This document shows positions 1 to 7,999 of a stretch of DNA of 31,354 bases, piece after piece. Numbering within the stretch: the first letter of the stretch is position 1; the number at the start of each line of letters is the position of its first letter. A model generated the notes under the pieces. That model was given only the letters and a program-made list of their open reading frames with translations, ran no database searches and was not told where the DNA came from. Where the stretch lies: NCBI GenBank assembly GCA_964388955.1, contig CAYMCO010000046.1, positions 1 through 31,354 on the forward strand. Direction: 5' to 3'. The DNA is from CAYMCO01 sp964388955 (lineage in GTDB: Bacteria > Chloroflexota > Anaerolineae > Anaerolineales > E44-bin32). A program made the position numbers and the translations under genes.

Positions 1-8
1 CTTCCCGT

Positions 9-14
9 TATAAT
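9..14 (+). promoter_or_regulatory. Putative -10 element (TATAAT) for the pan operon
   Basis: A perfect TATAAT lies at 9-14, about 134 bases before the panB start. The matching -35 would fall outside the window, so only half the promoter can be judged. If it is used, transcription would begin near 21 and the pan operon would have a leader of about 127 nt that includes the hairpins described separately. Confidence 0.45.
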
Positions 15-71
15 CACTCCTGCCGCTTGGATCGGGCCACGACCGAGACGGTACAACCCCGACTCGCCTGT

Positions 72-110
72 CCCGCCCCTGGCCCGGGCGGGTTTGCTTT
101 CCCCGGGCCA
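72..110 (+). terminator. GC hairpin with T-rich tail and a competing hairpin (terminator or attenuator before panB)
   Basis: CCCGCCC (72-78) pairs perfectly with GGGCGGG (86-92) around a 7-base loop and is followed by TTTGCTTT (93-100), the form of an intrinsic terminator. A second stem overlaps it: TGGCCCGGG (80-88) pairs perfectly with CCCGGGCCA (102-110). The two cannot form together. An upstream CGGGCCA copy (33-39) could also pair with 80-86. The element either ends an upstream gene outside the window or attenuates the pan operon. The pairing is seen directly; the function is inferred. Confidence 0.5.
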
Positions 111-147
111 CCCCCAAGGGCATCTCATACATCATAAGGAGATCGCC

Positions 148-1020
148 ATGAGCAAAGCCGAATCTGGCCCCAAGAGCCGCAAGAAGGTCACCACACGCAC
201 TTTCCAGCAGAAGAAAGAACGAAACGAACCGATCAGCATGCTCACCGCGTATGACTACGCCGCCGCTCAGGCGATGGACCGGGCCGGGATTGACTCCATC
301 CTGGTCGGGGATTCGCTGGGGATGGTGGTGCTGGGCTATGAGACGACCCTGCCGGTCACCATGGAAGATATGCTCCGCCACTGCAAGGCGGTGGCACGCG
401 GGGCGCTATATCCGCTCCTGATCGGCGACATGCCCTTCATGTCTTACCAGACGACAGTTGCAGATGCGGTTCGCAACGCGGGCCGCTTTCTGCAGGAGGC
501 GAGCATGGACGCGGTGAAGCTCGAAGGCGGGCGTGAGCGTCTGCCGGCAGTTGAGGCCATCTTGTCCGCCGGCATCCCCGTCATGGGCCACCTGGGTCTG
601 ACGCCGCAGTCGATTCATAAGCTGGGTGGCTTCCGCGCCCAGGGAAAGACCTCGCAGGCCGCGCTGCGACTGCTTGAGGATGCGGAGGCGCTGCAAGAGG
701 CGGGCTGCTTCGCAATTGTGCTCGAAGCCATCCCACAGCAATTGGGGCGGCTGGTGACCGAACGCCTTGAAATCCCCACCATCGGGATCGGGGCTGGCCC
801 AGGATGCGACGGCCAGGTTTTGGTGAGCCACGATCTGCTGGGGCTGTTCGATCGCTTCACGCCCAGCTTTGTGAAGCAGTACGCCCAATTGCATACCGAA
901 CTGTCAGCGGCTTTCAGCAGCTATCGAGAGGATGTGTCCTCTGGGGCCTTTCCCGGGCCGGAGCACAGCCTTTCCATGCCCGATGACGCCTGGCAGTCTT
1001 TGCTCGAGGAATTGAAATGA
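148..1020 (+). CDS. panB: 3-methyl-2-oxobutanoate hydroxymethyltransferase (ketopantoate hydroxymethyltransferase)
   Basis: PanB transfers a hydroxymethyl group from 5,10-methylene-THF to alpha-ketoisovalerate, making ketopantoate, the first committed step of pantothenate synthesis (cytoplasmic TIM barrel). The 290-residue product has the family hallmarks: LTAYDYAAAQ near the N-terminus, the metal-binding VGDSLGMVVLGY segment, GHLGLTPQ, the catalytic-glutamate segment VLEAIP and GIGAGPGCDGQVLV. An open frame runs upstream to 94, but I place the start at ATG 148 because AAGGAGA (135-141) sits at correct spacing; this leaves a basic tail of about 20 residues before the domain. It is the first gene of panB-panE-panC-coaX and is preceded by a hairpin-rich leader. 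Confidence 0.96.
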   Translation: MSKAESGPKSRKKVTTRTFQQKKERNEPISMLTAYDYAAAQAMDRAGIDSILVGDSLGMVVLGYETTLPVTMEDMLRHCKAVARGALYPLLIGDMPFMSYQTTVADAVRNAGRFLQEASMDAVKLEGGRERLPAVEAILSAGIPVMGHLGLTPQSIHKLGGFRAQGKTSQAALRLLEDAEALQEAGCFAIVLEAIPQQLGRLVTERLEIPTIGIGAGPGCDGQVLVSHDLLGLFDRFTPSFVKQYAQLHTELSAAFSSYREDVSSGAFPGPEHSLSMPDDAWQSLLEELK

Positions 1021-1189
1021 TAGCGAACACAAAGCCGGATGATGGACGCCGGGGCGGGACCGGCGCAACGGCACGATGCAATCACCCCCGCAATCATGCT
1101 TTAGGTCGGGCTCGACTCTCGATCGTCGAATCGGCAACCCGCTTTACGCGCCTTGGCACGTGCCTCAGATCGACGGGCCGGGCGGGCGC

Positions 1190-2116
1190 ATGAATGAGCT
1201 CCGCCGGCTCACCATCGTCGGCACGGGCGCTATGGCGTGCTTGTTTGCCGGCCGTCTGGCTCCACACGCCCAGATCACCATGCTGGGGACCTGGCAGCAA
1301 GGCCTTGCGGCCCTGAAGACGCATGGCGTGCGCTTGCGGGAGCCCGACGGCGCGGAACAGGTCTTCCCAGTGCATGCCACGCGGGACCCCTCGCAATGCC
1401 ACGGAGAAGCTCCCGCCCTGGTGCTGGTGAAATCCTGGCAGACGACGCGCGCCGCTGCCCAGCTCTCCAGGGTTCTCCACCCCGATGGGGTAGCGCTCAC
1501 CCTGCAAAACGGGTTGGGCAACCGGGAGCAATTGGAAGCGAAGTTGGGGAAACTGCGGGTCGCCCAAGGGGTGACATCGAGCGGCGCGACCTTGCTTGGC
1601 CCTGGCCACGTGCGCGCCAGCGGCGATGGGCCGATCCAACTCGGTCAGCACGATCGCTTGGGCGAGCTGACAGTGCTGCTGCGACAGGGCGGGTTCAGCG
1701 TGCAAACCGACCAGGCCGTGAAGGAGCTGCTGTGGGGAAAGTTGGTCATCAACTCTGGCATCAATCCCCTCACCGCGCTCTTGAAAGTGCCAAACGGAGC
1801 GCTGCTGGAACTCCCAGACGCCCGCCGGTTGATGGTGGATGTGGCGATGGAGACCGCTCGCGTGGCTCGGGCCAAGGGGATCCATCTCGCTTCCGAAGAT
1901 CCGGCGGCTGCCATCGCCAACGTGGCTCGGCGGACGGCGAGAAATCGCTCCTCCATGCTGCAGGATATGGACCGCGGCGCGCCCACCGAGATCGACGCCA
2001 TCAACGGCGGCATCGCGGCCGAGGGCAGCCGCCTGGGCCTGCCGACGCCGCTCAACCGGACGCTGTGGCGCCTCGTCCGGGCGGCAGTCTCCGCCCAGAA
2101 GGGAGGTTTGGCGTGA
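1190..2116 (+). CDS. panE: 2-dehydropantoate 2-reductase (ketopantoate reductase)
   Basis: This enzyme reduces ketopantoate to pantoate with NADPH, the step after PanB. The 308-residue product starts with a Rossmann dinucleotide-binding segment, IVGTGAMACLFAGRL (GxGxxA rather than the usual GxGxxG). It then has LVKSWQT, LQNGLGN, the conserved lysine segment LWGKLVINSGINPLTALL and the C-terminal TEIDAINGGIAAEG, all typical of PanE/ApbA. ATG 1190 is chosen because the Rossmann strand begins a few residues later; an upstream start at 1076 would add an unrelated 38-residue tail. The 169-base gap after panB shows no gene. The stop overlaps the panC start by four bases (GTGA), indicating translational coupling. 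Confidence 0.94.
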   Translation: MNELRRLTIVGTGAMACLFAGRLAPHAQITMLGTWQQGLAALKTHGVRLREPDGAEQVFPVHATRDPSQCHGEAPALVLVKSWQTTRAAAQLSRVLHPDGVALTLQNGLGNREQLEAKLGKLRVAQGVTSSGATLLGPGHVRASGDGPIQLGQHDRLGELTVLLRQGGFSVQTDQAVKELLWGKLVINSGINPLTALLKVPNGALLELPDARRLMVDVAMETARVARAKGIHLASEDPAAAIANVARRTARNRSSMLQDMDRGAPTEIDAINGGIAAEGSRLGLPTPLNRTLWRLVRAAVSAQKGGLA

Positions 2117-2964
2117 AGGTGGTCACCCCGCTCTCGGAATTGCGCGAGATCCGCTCCGCTCTGCCGGATCCCCTTGGCCTGGTGCCGACCATGGGGTTTC
2201 TGCACGACGGCCACCTGTCGCTGATCCGCGCCGCGCGTGAAGACTGCGCGAGCGTGGCGGTGAGCATCTTCGTCAATCCAACCCAATTCGGCCCCCAGGA
2301 GGACTTGGCCGCCTATCCCCGCGACCTCGAGCGCGACCTCGCCCTGCTCAATGGGGAGGGGGTGGATCTGGTATGGGCCCCGACCGGCGATGAGATGTAT
2401 CCCGCGGGATTCCAGACTTGGATCACCGTGGAGCATCTGAGCGCCCCGCTGGAGGGGGCACACCGGCCCGGCCACTTCCGCGGTGTGGCCACCGTGGTCG
2501 CAAAGCTGCTGAACGCCTTCCAGCCGAGCAGAGCCTACTTCGGCCAGAAAGACGCCCAGCAGGCGCGCGTGATCTCCCGGATGATGCGGGACTTGAACTT
2601 CCCCACCGAGGTGGTGATCTGCCCCACAGTGCGGGAAGCGGACGGCCTGGCAATGTCCAGCCGCAACACGTACCTAAGCCCAGCCGAGCGCGAGGCTGCG
2701 ACCGTGCTCTATCGAGCCTTGCTCGCCGCGGCGCACGTTTTTCAAGCCGGAGAGCGACGAGCGGAGAACTTGCGGCGCGCGATGCAGGATATTCTGGATC
2801 GTGAGCCGCTGGCAGATACGGAGTATGTTTCCGTCGCGGATCCAGATTCGCTGGGGGAGCTCTCCGGGGAGGTGGATCGGGCTCTGCTTTCGATGGCAGT
2901 CCATATCGGCTCCACCAGGCTGATCGACAACATACCGCTCGAAAGCTCGACGGATGAGAAGTAA
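2113..2964 (+). CDS. panC: Pantothenate synthetase (pantoate--beta-alanine ligase)
   Basis: PanC condenses pantoate with beta-alanine using ATP, through a pantoyl-adenylate. The 283-residue length is normal. Visible motifs are PTMGFLHDGHLSL (the HxGH-type nucleotide-binding motif), VSIFVNPTQFGP, the pantoate-contacting FGQKDAQQ and the late SSRNTYLSP. The start is GTG 2113, overlapping the panE stop, with GGGAGG six bases upstream; the longer frame open from 1237 is a shadow of panE. No panD (aspartate decarboxylase, the usual beta-alanine source) is in the window, so beta-alanine must be made by a gene elsewhere or by another route. Confidence 0.96.
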   Translation: MKVVTPLSELREIRSALPDPLGLVPTMGFLHDGHLSLIRAAREDCASVAVSIFVNPTQFGPQEDLAAYPRDLERDLALLNGEGVDLVWAPTGDEMYPAGFQTWITVEHLSAPLEGAHRPGHFRGVATVVAKLLNAFQPSRAYFGQKDAQQARVISRMMRDLNFPTEVVICPTVREADGLAMSSRNTYLSPAEREAATVLYRALLAAAHVFQAGERRAENLRRAMQDILDREPLADTEYVSVADPDSLGELSGEVDRALLSMAVHIGSTRLIDNIPLESSTDEK

Positions 2965-3024
2965 GAGAAGCGCTACGCGCTGGAACGCCCATTCTTGATG
3001 GCCAAGTCGGCCGACGAGGGAACC

Positions 3025-3789
3025 ATGCTGTTGACAATCGACGTTGGGAACACGAACATCACCCTGGGACTGCATGAAGGCGAGGAATTGCGGCATGCCT
3101 GGCGCCTGGCGACCGCCAACGAACGCATGCCGGATGAATACGGGCTGCAGATGCTCGGATTGTTGGAACATGCCCGCTGCTCCCCGGCGGATATCGGCGG
3201 GATCGCCATGGCCTCGGTGGTCCCACCGCTGACCAGGACTTTCCTGCTGGCCTGCCGGGATTATCTCGGCAAAGATCCATTGGTGGTGGATGCCGGTGTG
3301 AAGACCGGTGTGCAGGTGCTGGTCGAGGAGCCAAAGGCGGTGGGCGCCGACCGCGTGGTGGACGCGGCGGCGGTGGAGGCGCTATATGGTGGGCCGGCCT
3401 GCGTGGTCGATTTCGGCACCGCCACCACCTTTGACGCCATCTCCGCCCAGGGGGCGTACCTGGGCGGCGCCATCGCCCCGGGGATTGGCATCGCCGCCGA
3501 GGCGCTTTTTCGACGCACGGCAAAGCTGCCGCGCGTGGAACTGGCGCGGCCGCCCTCCGCTATCGGCCGCAACACGGTGCACGCCATGCAGTCTGGGCTG
3601 CTGTACGGATATGCCGGCCTGGTGGAAGGCATCGTAGCGCGATTCCGCGATGCGCTCGGGGATGACATGAAGGTGATCGGCACCGGCGGCCTTGCGGACC
3701 TGATCAAGCGGGAGACAGATGTCATCGAGTATACCGCGCCCTGGCTCACGCTGGATGGCTTGCGAATCATCTGGGACATGAACCAGTAG
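3025..3789 (+). CDS. coaX: Type III pantothenate kinase
   Basis: CoaX phosphorylates pantothenate, the first step of CoA synthesis proper; the type III enzyme needs a monovalent cation and, in studied examples, is not feedback-inhibited by CoA. The 254-residue product has the ASKHA-fold motifs of the family: TIDVGNTNITLGLH at the N-terminus, GADRVVDAAAV, VVDFGTATTFDAI and GGAIAPGIGIAAEALF. I choose ATG 3025 (GAGGG just upstream, and IDVGNTN at the usual distance from the N-terminus) over TTG 2995 and ATG 2998. It follows panC by 60 bases in the same direction, so the operon runs from ketoisovalerate to 4'-phosphopantothenate. Confidence 0.95.
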   Translation: MLLTIDVGNTNITLGLHEGEELRHAWRLATANERMPDEYGLQMLGLLEHARCSPADIGGIAMASVVPPLTRTFLLACRDYLGKDPLVVDAGVKTGVQVLVEEPKAVGADRVVDAAAVEALYGGPACVVDFGTATTFDAISAQGAYLGGAIAPGIGIAAEALFRRTAKLPRVELARPPSAIGRNTVHAMQSGLLYGYAGLVEGIVARFRDALGDDMKVIGTGGLADLIKRETDVIEYTAPWLTLDGLRIIWDMNQ

Positions 3790-3938
3790 CAGTGGGGAAA
3801 GTGAGCCAGCCCACGCCGGCGCGCGCTCGGGCAGGTAACCCCGGGTCGACTTCAAGCCTTGGGCAATCGATGTGCGCGCCTTGGCGACGCTGCCGCGGGC
3901 CCGATTTCAACCTGATATCCTATTCCGGCGGCGAGGGT

Positions 3939-3947
3939 TGATAGAAT
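3939..3947 (+). promoter_or_regulatory. Extended -10 promoter element (TGaTAGAAT)
   Basis: TG at 3939-3940, one base, then TAGAAT at 3942-3947 form an extended -10 element. A transcript starting near 3954 would give the EamA gene a short leader. No convincing -35 is seen. The rest of the 3790-3992 gap holds no recognisable gene. Confidence 0.35.
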
Positions 3948-3992
3948 GATAGACCGGAACAATTGGAAGCTCCCTTGAGAGCCAAAAGGAAT

Positions 3993-4934
3993 ATGTCCTT
4001 GGCGTCCAGAACCACGCACTCTCGTGCCTCCGCCGAGTTAAAGCGGCCCCAGCGGTCGATCAATATGCAGGGCCTGCTCAACCTCTCGGTCGTCTATTTC
4101 GTTTGGAGCAGCACCTACCTTGCGATCCGGGTGGGCGTGCGGCCCGGGGCCGGATTCCCACCCTTCAGCCTTTCTTTCACCCGGGTTGTGCTGGGAGCGG
4201 GGATTCTACTGGTCTGGGGGAGGCTGCGGGGAAACAGGTTGATCCCGACGAAAAGAGAGGCCGGGATTCTGCTGCTATCCGGGATGCTCTTCTGGCTGGG
4301 GGGCAACGGGCTGGTCACCTGGGCGGAGCAGCGAGCCGAATCCGGCTTCACGGCCCTGCTGATTGGGTCCGCACCGATCTGGGCGGCGATGATCGAGGCA
4401 TTGATTGACCGCCGGCGGCCACCGAGGGCGCTGAGCTTTTCCCTGGCAATCGGTTTCGCGGGCATCGCGGTCCTGAGCCTGCCCGCCATCCTGGATGGCA
4501 TCCACGCCGACGCGCCATCGGCGCTTGCGCTACTCGGCGCGGCGGTGGCCTGGTCAGGCGGGGTGGTGGTGCAGAACCGAAGGCCCCTTGATCTGTCGCC
4601 GTGGGTGAGCTCCGCCTACCAGCAGCTCTTCGGGGGCGGCGGTCTTGGGCTCATGATGCTGCTCTCCCGGGAGCCGACCCCCAACCCGTCCCCGGCGGCG
4701 TGGGCGGCATGGGGATACCTGGTGATATTCGGGTCCGTTTTCGCCTTCACCGCTTTTGTGCAGGCCATTCGGTTGCTGCCCATCAACATCACCATGACCT
4801 ACGCCTATATCAACCCGGTGCTGGCGGTTATCCTGGGTGCCCTTATCCTAGGCGAGGCGATCACCATCTGGACCATCCTGGGCGCGGCGTTGGTGGTGCT
4901 GGGCGTGGCGGGCGTATTCCGCGAGAAATACTGA
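3993..4934 (+). CDS. EamA/DMT-superfamily transporter (YedA-like)
   Basis: The gene encodes a multi-spanning inner-membrane protein with about ten hydrophobic segments arranged as two EamA repeats. The first opens with NLSVVYFVWSSTYLAIRVGV and the second ends with TYAYINPVLAVILGALILGEAITIW, the conserved proline/glutamate segment before the last helix. The FVWSSTYLAIRV signature is that of the YedA/RhaT-type drug/metabolite exporters; the substrate cannot be read from sequence. The start is uncertain: ATG 3993 follows AAAAGGA very closely, TTG 3963 is possible, and ATG 4065 would give the 289-residue length and the N-terminus usual for the family. It stops seven bases before the convergent metallopeptidase gene. 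Confidence 0.88.
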   Translation: MSLASRTTHSRASAELKRPQRSINMQGLLNLSVVYFVWSSTYLAIRVGVRPGAGFPPFSLSFTRVVLGAGILLVWGRLRGNRLIPTKREAGILLLSGMLFWLGGNGLVTWAEQRAESGFTALLIGSAPIWAAMIEALIDRRRPPRALSFSLAIGFAGIAVLSLPAILDGIHADAPSALALLGAAVAWSGGVVVQNRRPLDLSPWVSSAYQQLFGGGGLGLMMLLSREPTPNPSPAAWAAWGYLVIFGSVFAFTAFVQAIRLLPINITMTYAYINPVLAVILGALILGEAITIWTILGAALVVLGVAGVFREKY

Positions 4935-4941
4935 GCTGCCG

Positions 4942-6522
4942 CTAGTGCAAGCTAGCCAGGAAGGGGTCAATGCTTAGCGGCATGCCCGTGGCGCGCTCGA
5001 TATGGCCTCTCCAATCCAGTTGCGCCCCCGGCCCAAAAACCTCGCCCCGCAGCCATTCCCCTGTCGCCTCCCGCCCCACCAACCCTCCGAACTCCCCCCG
5101 AATGTGCGCTTCGAATTGGGCGCGCATCAGGTGGCCAATCTCGTAGTTCTGGTAATAGACCGGGGCGAGCGCGATGTGGTATTTGGCGGCCCACGCCTCC
5201 GGGGCAGCTCGATCTGGGCGTTGGAGCATCTGATAGCGCTCCACCAATTCCCACCACTTCCTGTCCAGATCCGAATCGGGATCCGCATACAATTGGCGCT
5301 CGAAATATGTCATCACCAAACACCAGCGAGTGAACACCAACCGGTCCGCCCGTTCGCGCCGGGCGCCTTCTCGGGCCAGAGCCGCCGCTTCATCGGCCGG
5401 AAGGCCCAGTATGCTGCTCAGCCACTCGCCGTCGGAGGTCAGGCCGCCCATCATCATGGCGATCGCCTCCGTGGTGGAGGGATGCGGTGGCGTGCGTAGC
5501 AGCCAGGGCAGATCGCGATCGATGTATTTGTCATACGCCGCGTGCCCGAGTTCATGCAGCAGGGTTTCTGCCCAGCGGAGCGTGGGCTGCAGGTTGTTCA
5601 GGGTGCGCACATCCCCCTCCCGGTCCACATCCAGGCAAAATGCGTGTTGATTCTTGCCCTCTCGGGGGTATAGATCGGAGCGCTGGAGGATGCCTTCCAC
5701 CGACATGCCTACTCCCTGGTATGTCGACACGGCCATCTTCTCCAGGTCCCTTCCTTCGAAGTAGGAATCCCAATCAATCTCTCCGGCCTGCGGACTCCTC
5801 TGGAAGAACCGGTCCCCGTAGTGCCACGGGCGGAGGCCCTCCGGAGAGATGTCAAAACGTTCCGCCATCGCCAGATCCAATTGGCCCTTGAGGGCGGAAT
5901 ATGAGTCAGCGGTGCGCTCCTCCAGGTCCTTGAAGAGGGCCAACAACTCCCCCTCATCGATCTCGCTCAGGAGCAAAGCGCGTTGGAAATGGTCTCGAAA
6001 CCCCTGCTGACGAGCCGCCCGATTGCGGACCTTTGCCAGCGCCCGGACCAGTTCCGCTGCCTGATGGCCTACCTGCTTGCTCGCCAGCCACACCGCTTTG
6101 ACCTGTTCGGAATCGCGGCTCGCCCGCAGGGCCGCATCGATCTCGTTGTCCGTGATTGCGCGCCCGCCCACCTGGGCCCTGTAGTTGTAGTACACCCCCT
6201 GGATATCGGCCTCCAATTGGGTGAGACGCTCGATGATTTCCTCATCCCCCTGCGCCTTTGCGGCGGAGAGATAGATGCGGTTAATCTGACGGGCCTCCAG
6301 GGGTTCGTCGGCCGCAACCGAGGCGCGCAAGGCCTTCACAGCCTCAAAACGCCCCGGATCCGCCCAGAAGCGCATTAAATTCGCTTGGGCTTCCTTCTGC
6401 TCTTGATTGGCAACTTTGGTCCCCGTGGTCGCCGCTTTCCAGTATGCTTGGTTATATGCCCGATGCAGAGGCTTGGCCTCCCGAGTCATGCGCTCGACGA
6501 ACGCTGTAGCGCTCTCCGACAC
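4942..6522 (-). CDS. HExxH zinc metallopeptidase, M2/M3-like (peptidyl-dipeptidase type)
   Basis: The 526-residue, mostly helical product has no signal peptide. The active site reads LLHELGHAAYDKYI (HELGH, residues 323-327), and a likely third zinc ligand is E352 in STTEAIAMMMG, a spacing close to that of the ACE-like M2 family and also compatible with M3 oligopeptidases. The LNNLQPTLRWAETLLHELGH context and the acidic helical N-terminal half fit a closed-chamber oligopeptidase that trims short peptides in the cytoplasm. Start GTG 6522 is supported by GCAGGAGGG just upstream. It is monocistronic, convergent with the EamA gene and divergent from coaBC. M2 versus M3 assignment is uncertain; a gluzincin peptidase is near certain. 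Confidence 0.85.
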   Translation of the reverse strand: MSESATAFVERMTREAKPLHRAYNQAYWKAATTGTKVANQEQKEAQANLMRFWADPGRFEAVKALRASVAADEPLEARQINRIYLSAAKAQGDEEIIERLTQLEADIQGVYYNYRAQVGGRAITDNEIDAALRASRDSEQVKAVWLASKQVGHQAAELVRALAKVRNRAARQQGFRDHFQRALLLSEIDEGELLALFKDLEERTADSYSALKGQLDLAMAERFDISPEGLRPWHYGDRFFQRSPQAGEIDWDSYFEGRDLEKMAVSTYQGVGMSVEGILQRSDLYPREGKNQHAFCLDVDREGDVRTLNNLQPTLRWAETLLHELGHAAYDKYIDRDLPWLLRTPPHPSTTEAIAMMMGGLTSDGEWLSSILGLPADEAAALAREGARRERADRLVFTRWCLVMTYFERQLYADPDSDLDRKWWELVERYQMLQRPDRAAPEAWAAKYHIALAPVYYQNYEIGHLMRAQFEAHIRGEFGGLVGREATGEWLRGEVFGPGAQLDWRGHIERATGMPLSIDPFLASLH

Positions 6523-6561
6523 GATTCCCTCCTGCGAAACCCGCCTTTTGGAAACGGATCC

Positions 6562-6570
6562 AGTATATCA
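6562..6570 (-). promoter_or_regulatory. Extended -10 element for the metallopeptidase gene
   Basis: On the minus strand this reads TGaTATACT, an extended -10, about 40 bases before the GTG start at 6522. No good -35 is visible. It lies in a 238-base divergent gap shared with the coaBC promoter. Confidence 0.4.
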
Positions 6571-6662
6571 TCGGGACGGGGCCGGAGCGCCCTGACACTG
6601 GATGCGCACCGCGGTTCGGGGGGGTGTGTTCCAACATGGGGGGCGAGGCCCTCCGGGGTGGG

Positions 6663-6692
6663 TTGGCTGAGCATCCCCCCGAATGGTACTAT
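6663..6692 (+). promoter_or_regulatory. Promoter for coaBC-DUF72 (TTGGCT, 18 bp, TGgTACTAT)
   Basis: TTGGCT (6663-6668) is followed after 18 bases by TACTAT (6687-6692), with TG one base before the hexamer. Predicted transcription starts near 6699, leaving a leader of about 60 nt before coaBC. Confidence 0.45.
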
Positions 6693-6760
6693 TGTGATCG
6701 AACCGCATGAGAGCCCTGAAAGTGAATGATGCGCAGTTCATCGCGCCGGGATAGGAGACC

Positions 6761-7999
6761 ATGGACGCTTCCCAAACGATCTCTGTGGTGAACGGACGCC
6801 GGCTAGTCCTGGGAGTGACGGGCTCGATCGCGGCCTACAAGTCAGCCCACCTGGCTTCCCGGCTGGCACAAGCGGGAGCGGCACTGGACGTCATTCTTAC
6901 CCCTTCGGCCGAGAATTTCGTGCGGCCGCTCACTTTCCAATCCGTCACCGGCCGCCGCGCGTACACAGACAAAGACCTCTGGGGCAGCGAGGGCCATGTC
7001 TTGCATATCGGTCTGGCGGAGGCTGCCGACTGCATGGTCATCGCCCCCGCGACTGCGAACTCCATCGCCAAGCTGTCCCATGGGCTGGCCGATTCGATGC
7101 TCACCCTCACGGCGCTGGCCTGCCGCTGCCCGATATTGGTCGCCCCCGCCATGGACGTGGGCATGTTTGACCACCCCGCCACCCAAGCTAATCTGCGGAC
7201 TCTGAGCGAGCGTGGGGTCGGGATCATCGGCCCCGCGCAGGGACACATGGCCTCCGGGCTGGAGGGGATCGGCCGCATGTCGGAGCCCTCGGTTCTGATG
7301 GGTGCCATCCGGCGCCAACTCGGACGGAAGGGGCGCCTTGCCGGGCGAAAAGTAGTGGTCACAGCAGGCGGCACACAAGAGCCCGTGGATCCGGTGCGAG
7401 TGCTCACCAATCTGTCCTCCGGCAAACAAGGATACGCCCTGGCCCAGGCGGCGGTGGATATGGGCGCGGACGTCACCCTGATCACGGCGCCCGTCAGCCA
7501 GCCGCTCCCCGTCGGCGCATTGGCTGTGCCAGTTCAGCGGGCGGCCGAGATGCATCAGGCGGTCCTGGAGGCGGTGCGGGATGCGGATGCCCTGATCATG
7601 GCTGCCGCAGTCGCGGATTTCCAGGTCAAGGGGGTTGCAGAGCAGAAGATCAAACGTCAGTCCGGGCTTGCCCACATCGACCTGGAGCCCACCCCGGATA
7701 TCCTCGCCTCCGTGGTTTCCCAGCGTGAAGAGACGGGCCGGCCACAGGCTGTGCTGGGATTCGCAGCGGAAAGTCAGGACCTGGAGGTCAACGCCCGGAG
7801 GAAACTGGAGAGCAAGGGCTTATCAATGATCGTCGCCAATGATATTTCCTCGGCGGGTTCGGGTTTCGGGAGCGACACCAACGAAGTCACGCTGATCGAA
7901 CCATCCGGGTCTGTGGACCATCTTCCATTGATGTCAAAGGTCAAAGTGGCGGAAGCGGTCTGTGAGCGCCTGGCGCAAATACTGGAAGCCGGCGCATGA
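6761..7999 (+). CDS. coaBC: Bifunctional phosphopantothenoylcysteine decarboxylase / phosphopantothenate--cysteine ligase
   Basis: CoaBC (Dfp) joins cysteine to 4'-phosphopantothenate and decarboxylates the product to 4'-phosphopantetheine. The 412 residues comprise an FMN-binding CoaC half (about 12-185: LGVTGSIAAYKS, the catalytic-type H82, IAPATANSIAKL) and a CoaB half (about 194-410: TAGGTQEPVDPVR, TNLSSGKQGYALA, AAAVADF, KIKR). ATG 6761 has TAGGAGA upstream. Oddly, the CoaC motif PxMNxxMW reads PAMDVGMF (D132 for N, F136 for W), and the flap cysteine of the E. coli ACGxxGxGRM motif is S165 in ASGLEGIGRM. Both residues matter for decarboxylation in studied enzymes. The fold and pathway context still make CoaBC the best call. 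Confidence 0.93.
   Translation: MDASQTISVVNGRRLVLGVTGSIAAYKSAHLASRLAQAGAALDVILTPSAENFVRPLTFQSVTGRRAYTDKDLWGSEGHVLHIGLAEAADCMVIAPATANSIAKLSHGLADSMLTLTALACRCPILVAPAMDVGMFDHPATQANLRTLSERGVGIIGPAQGHMASGLEGIGRMSEPSVLMGAIRRQLGRKGRLAGRKVVVTAGGTQEPVDPVRVLTNLSSGKQGYALAQAAVDMGADVTLITAPVSQPLPVGALAVPVQRAAEMHQAVLEAVRDADALIMAAAVADFQVKGVAEQKIKRQSGLAHIDLEPTPDILASVVSQREETGRPQAVLGFAAESQDLEVNARRKLESKGLSMIVANDISSAGSGFGSDTNEVTLIEPSGSVDHLPLMSKVKVAEAVCERLAQILEAGA

Noticed and set aside
1237..2112. A 292-codon N-terminal extension of panC
   Set aside because: It overlaps panE in another frame and reads as an Arg/Gly-rich shadow; the GTG at 2113 with GGGAGG gives the normal PanC length.
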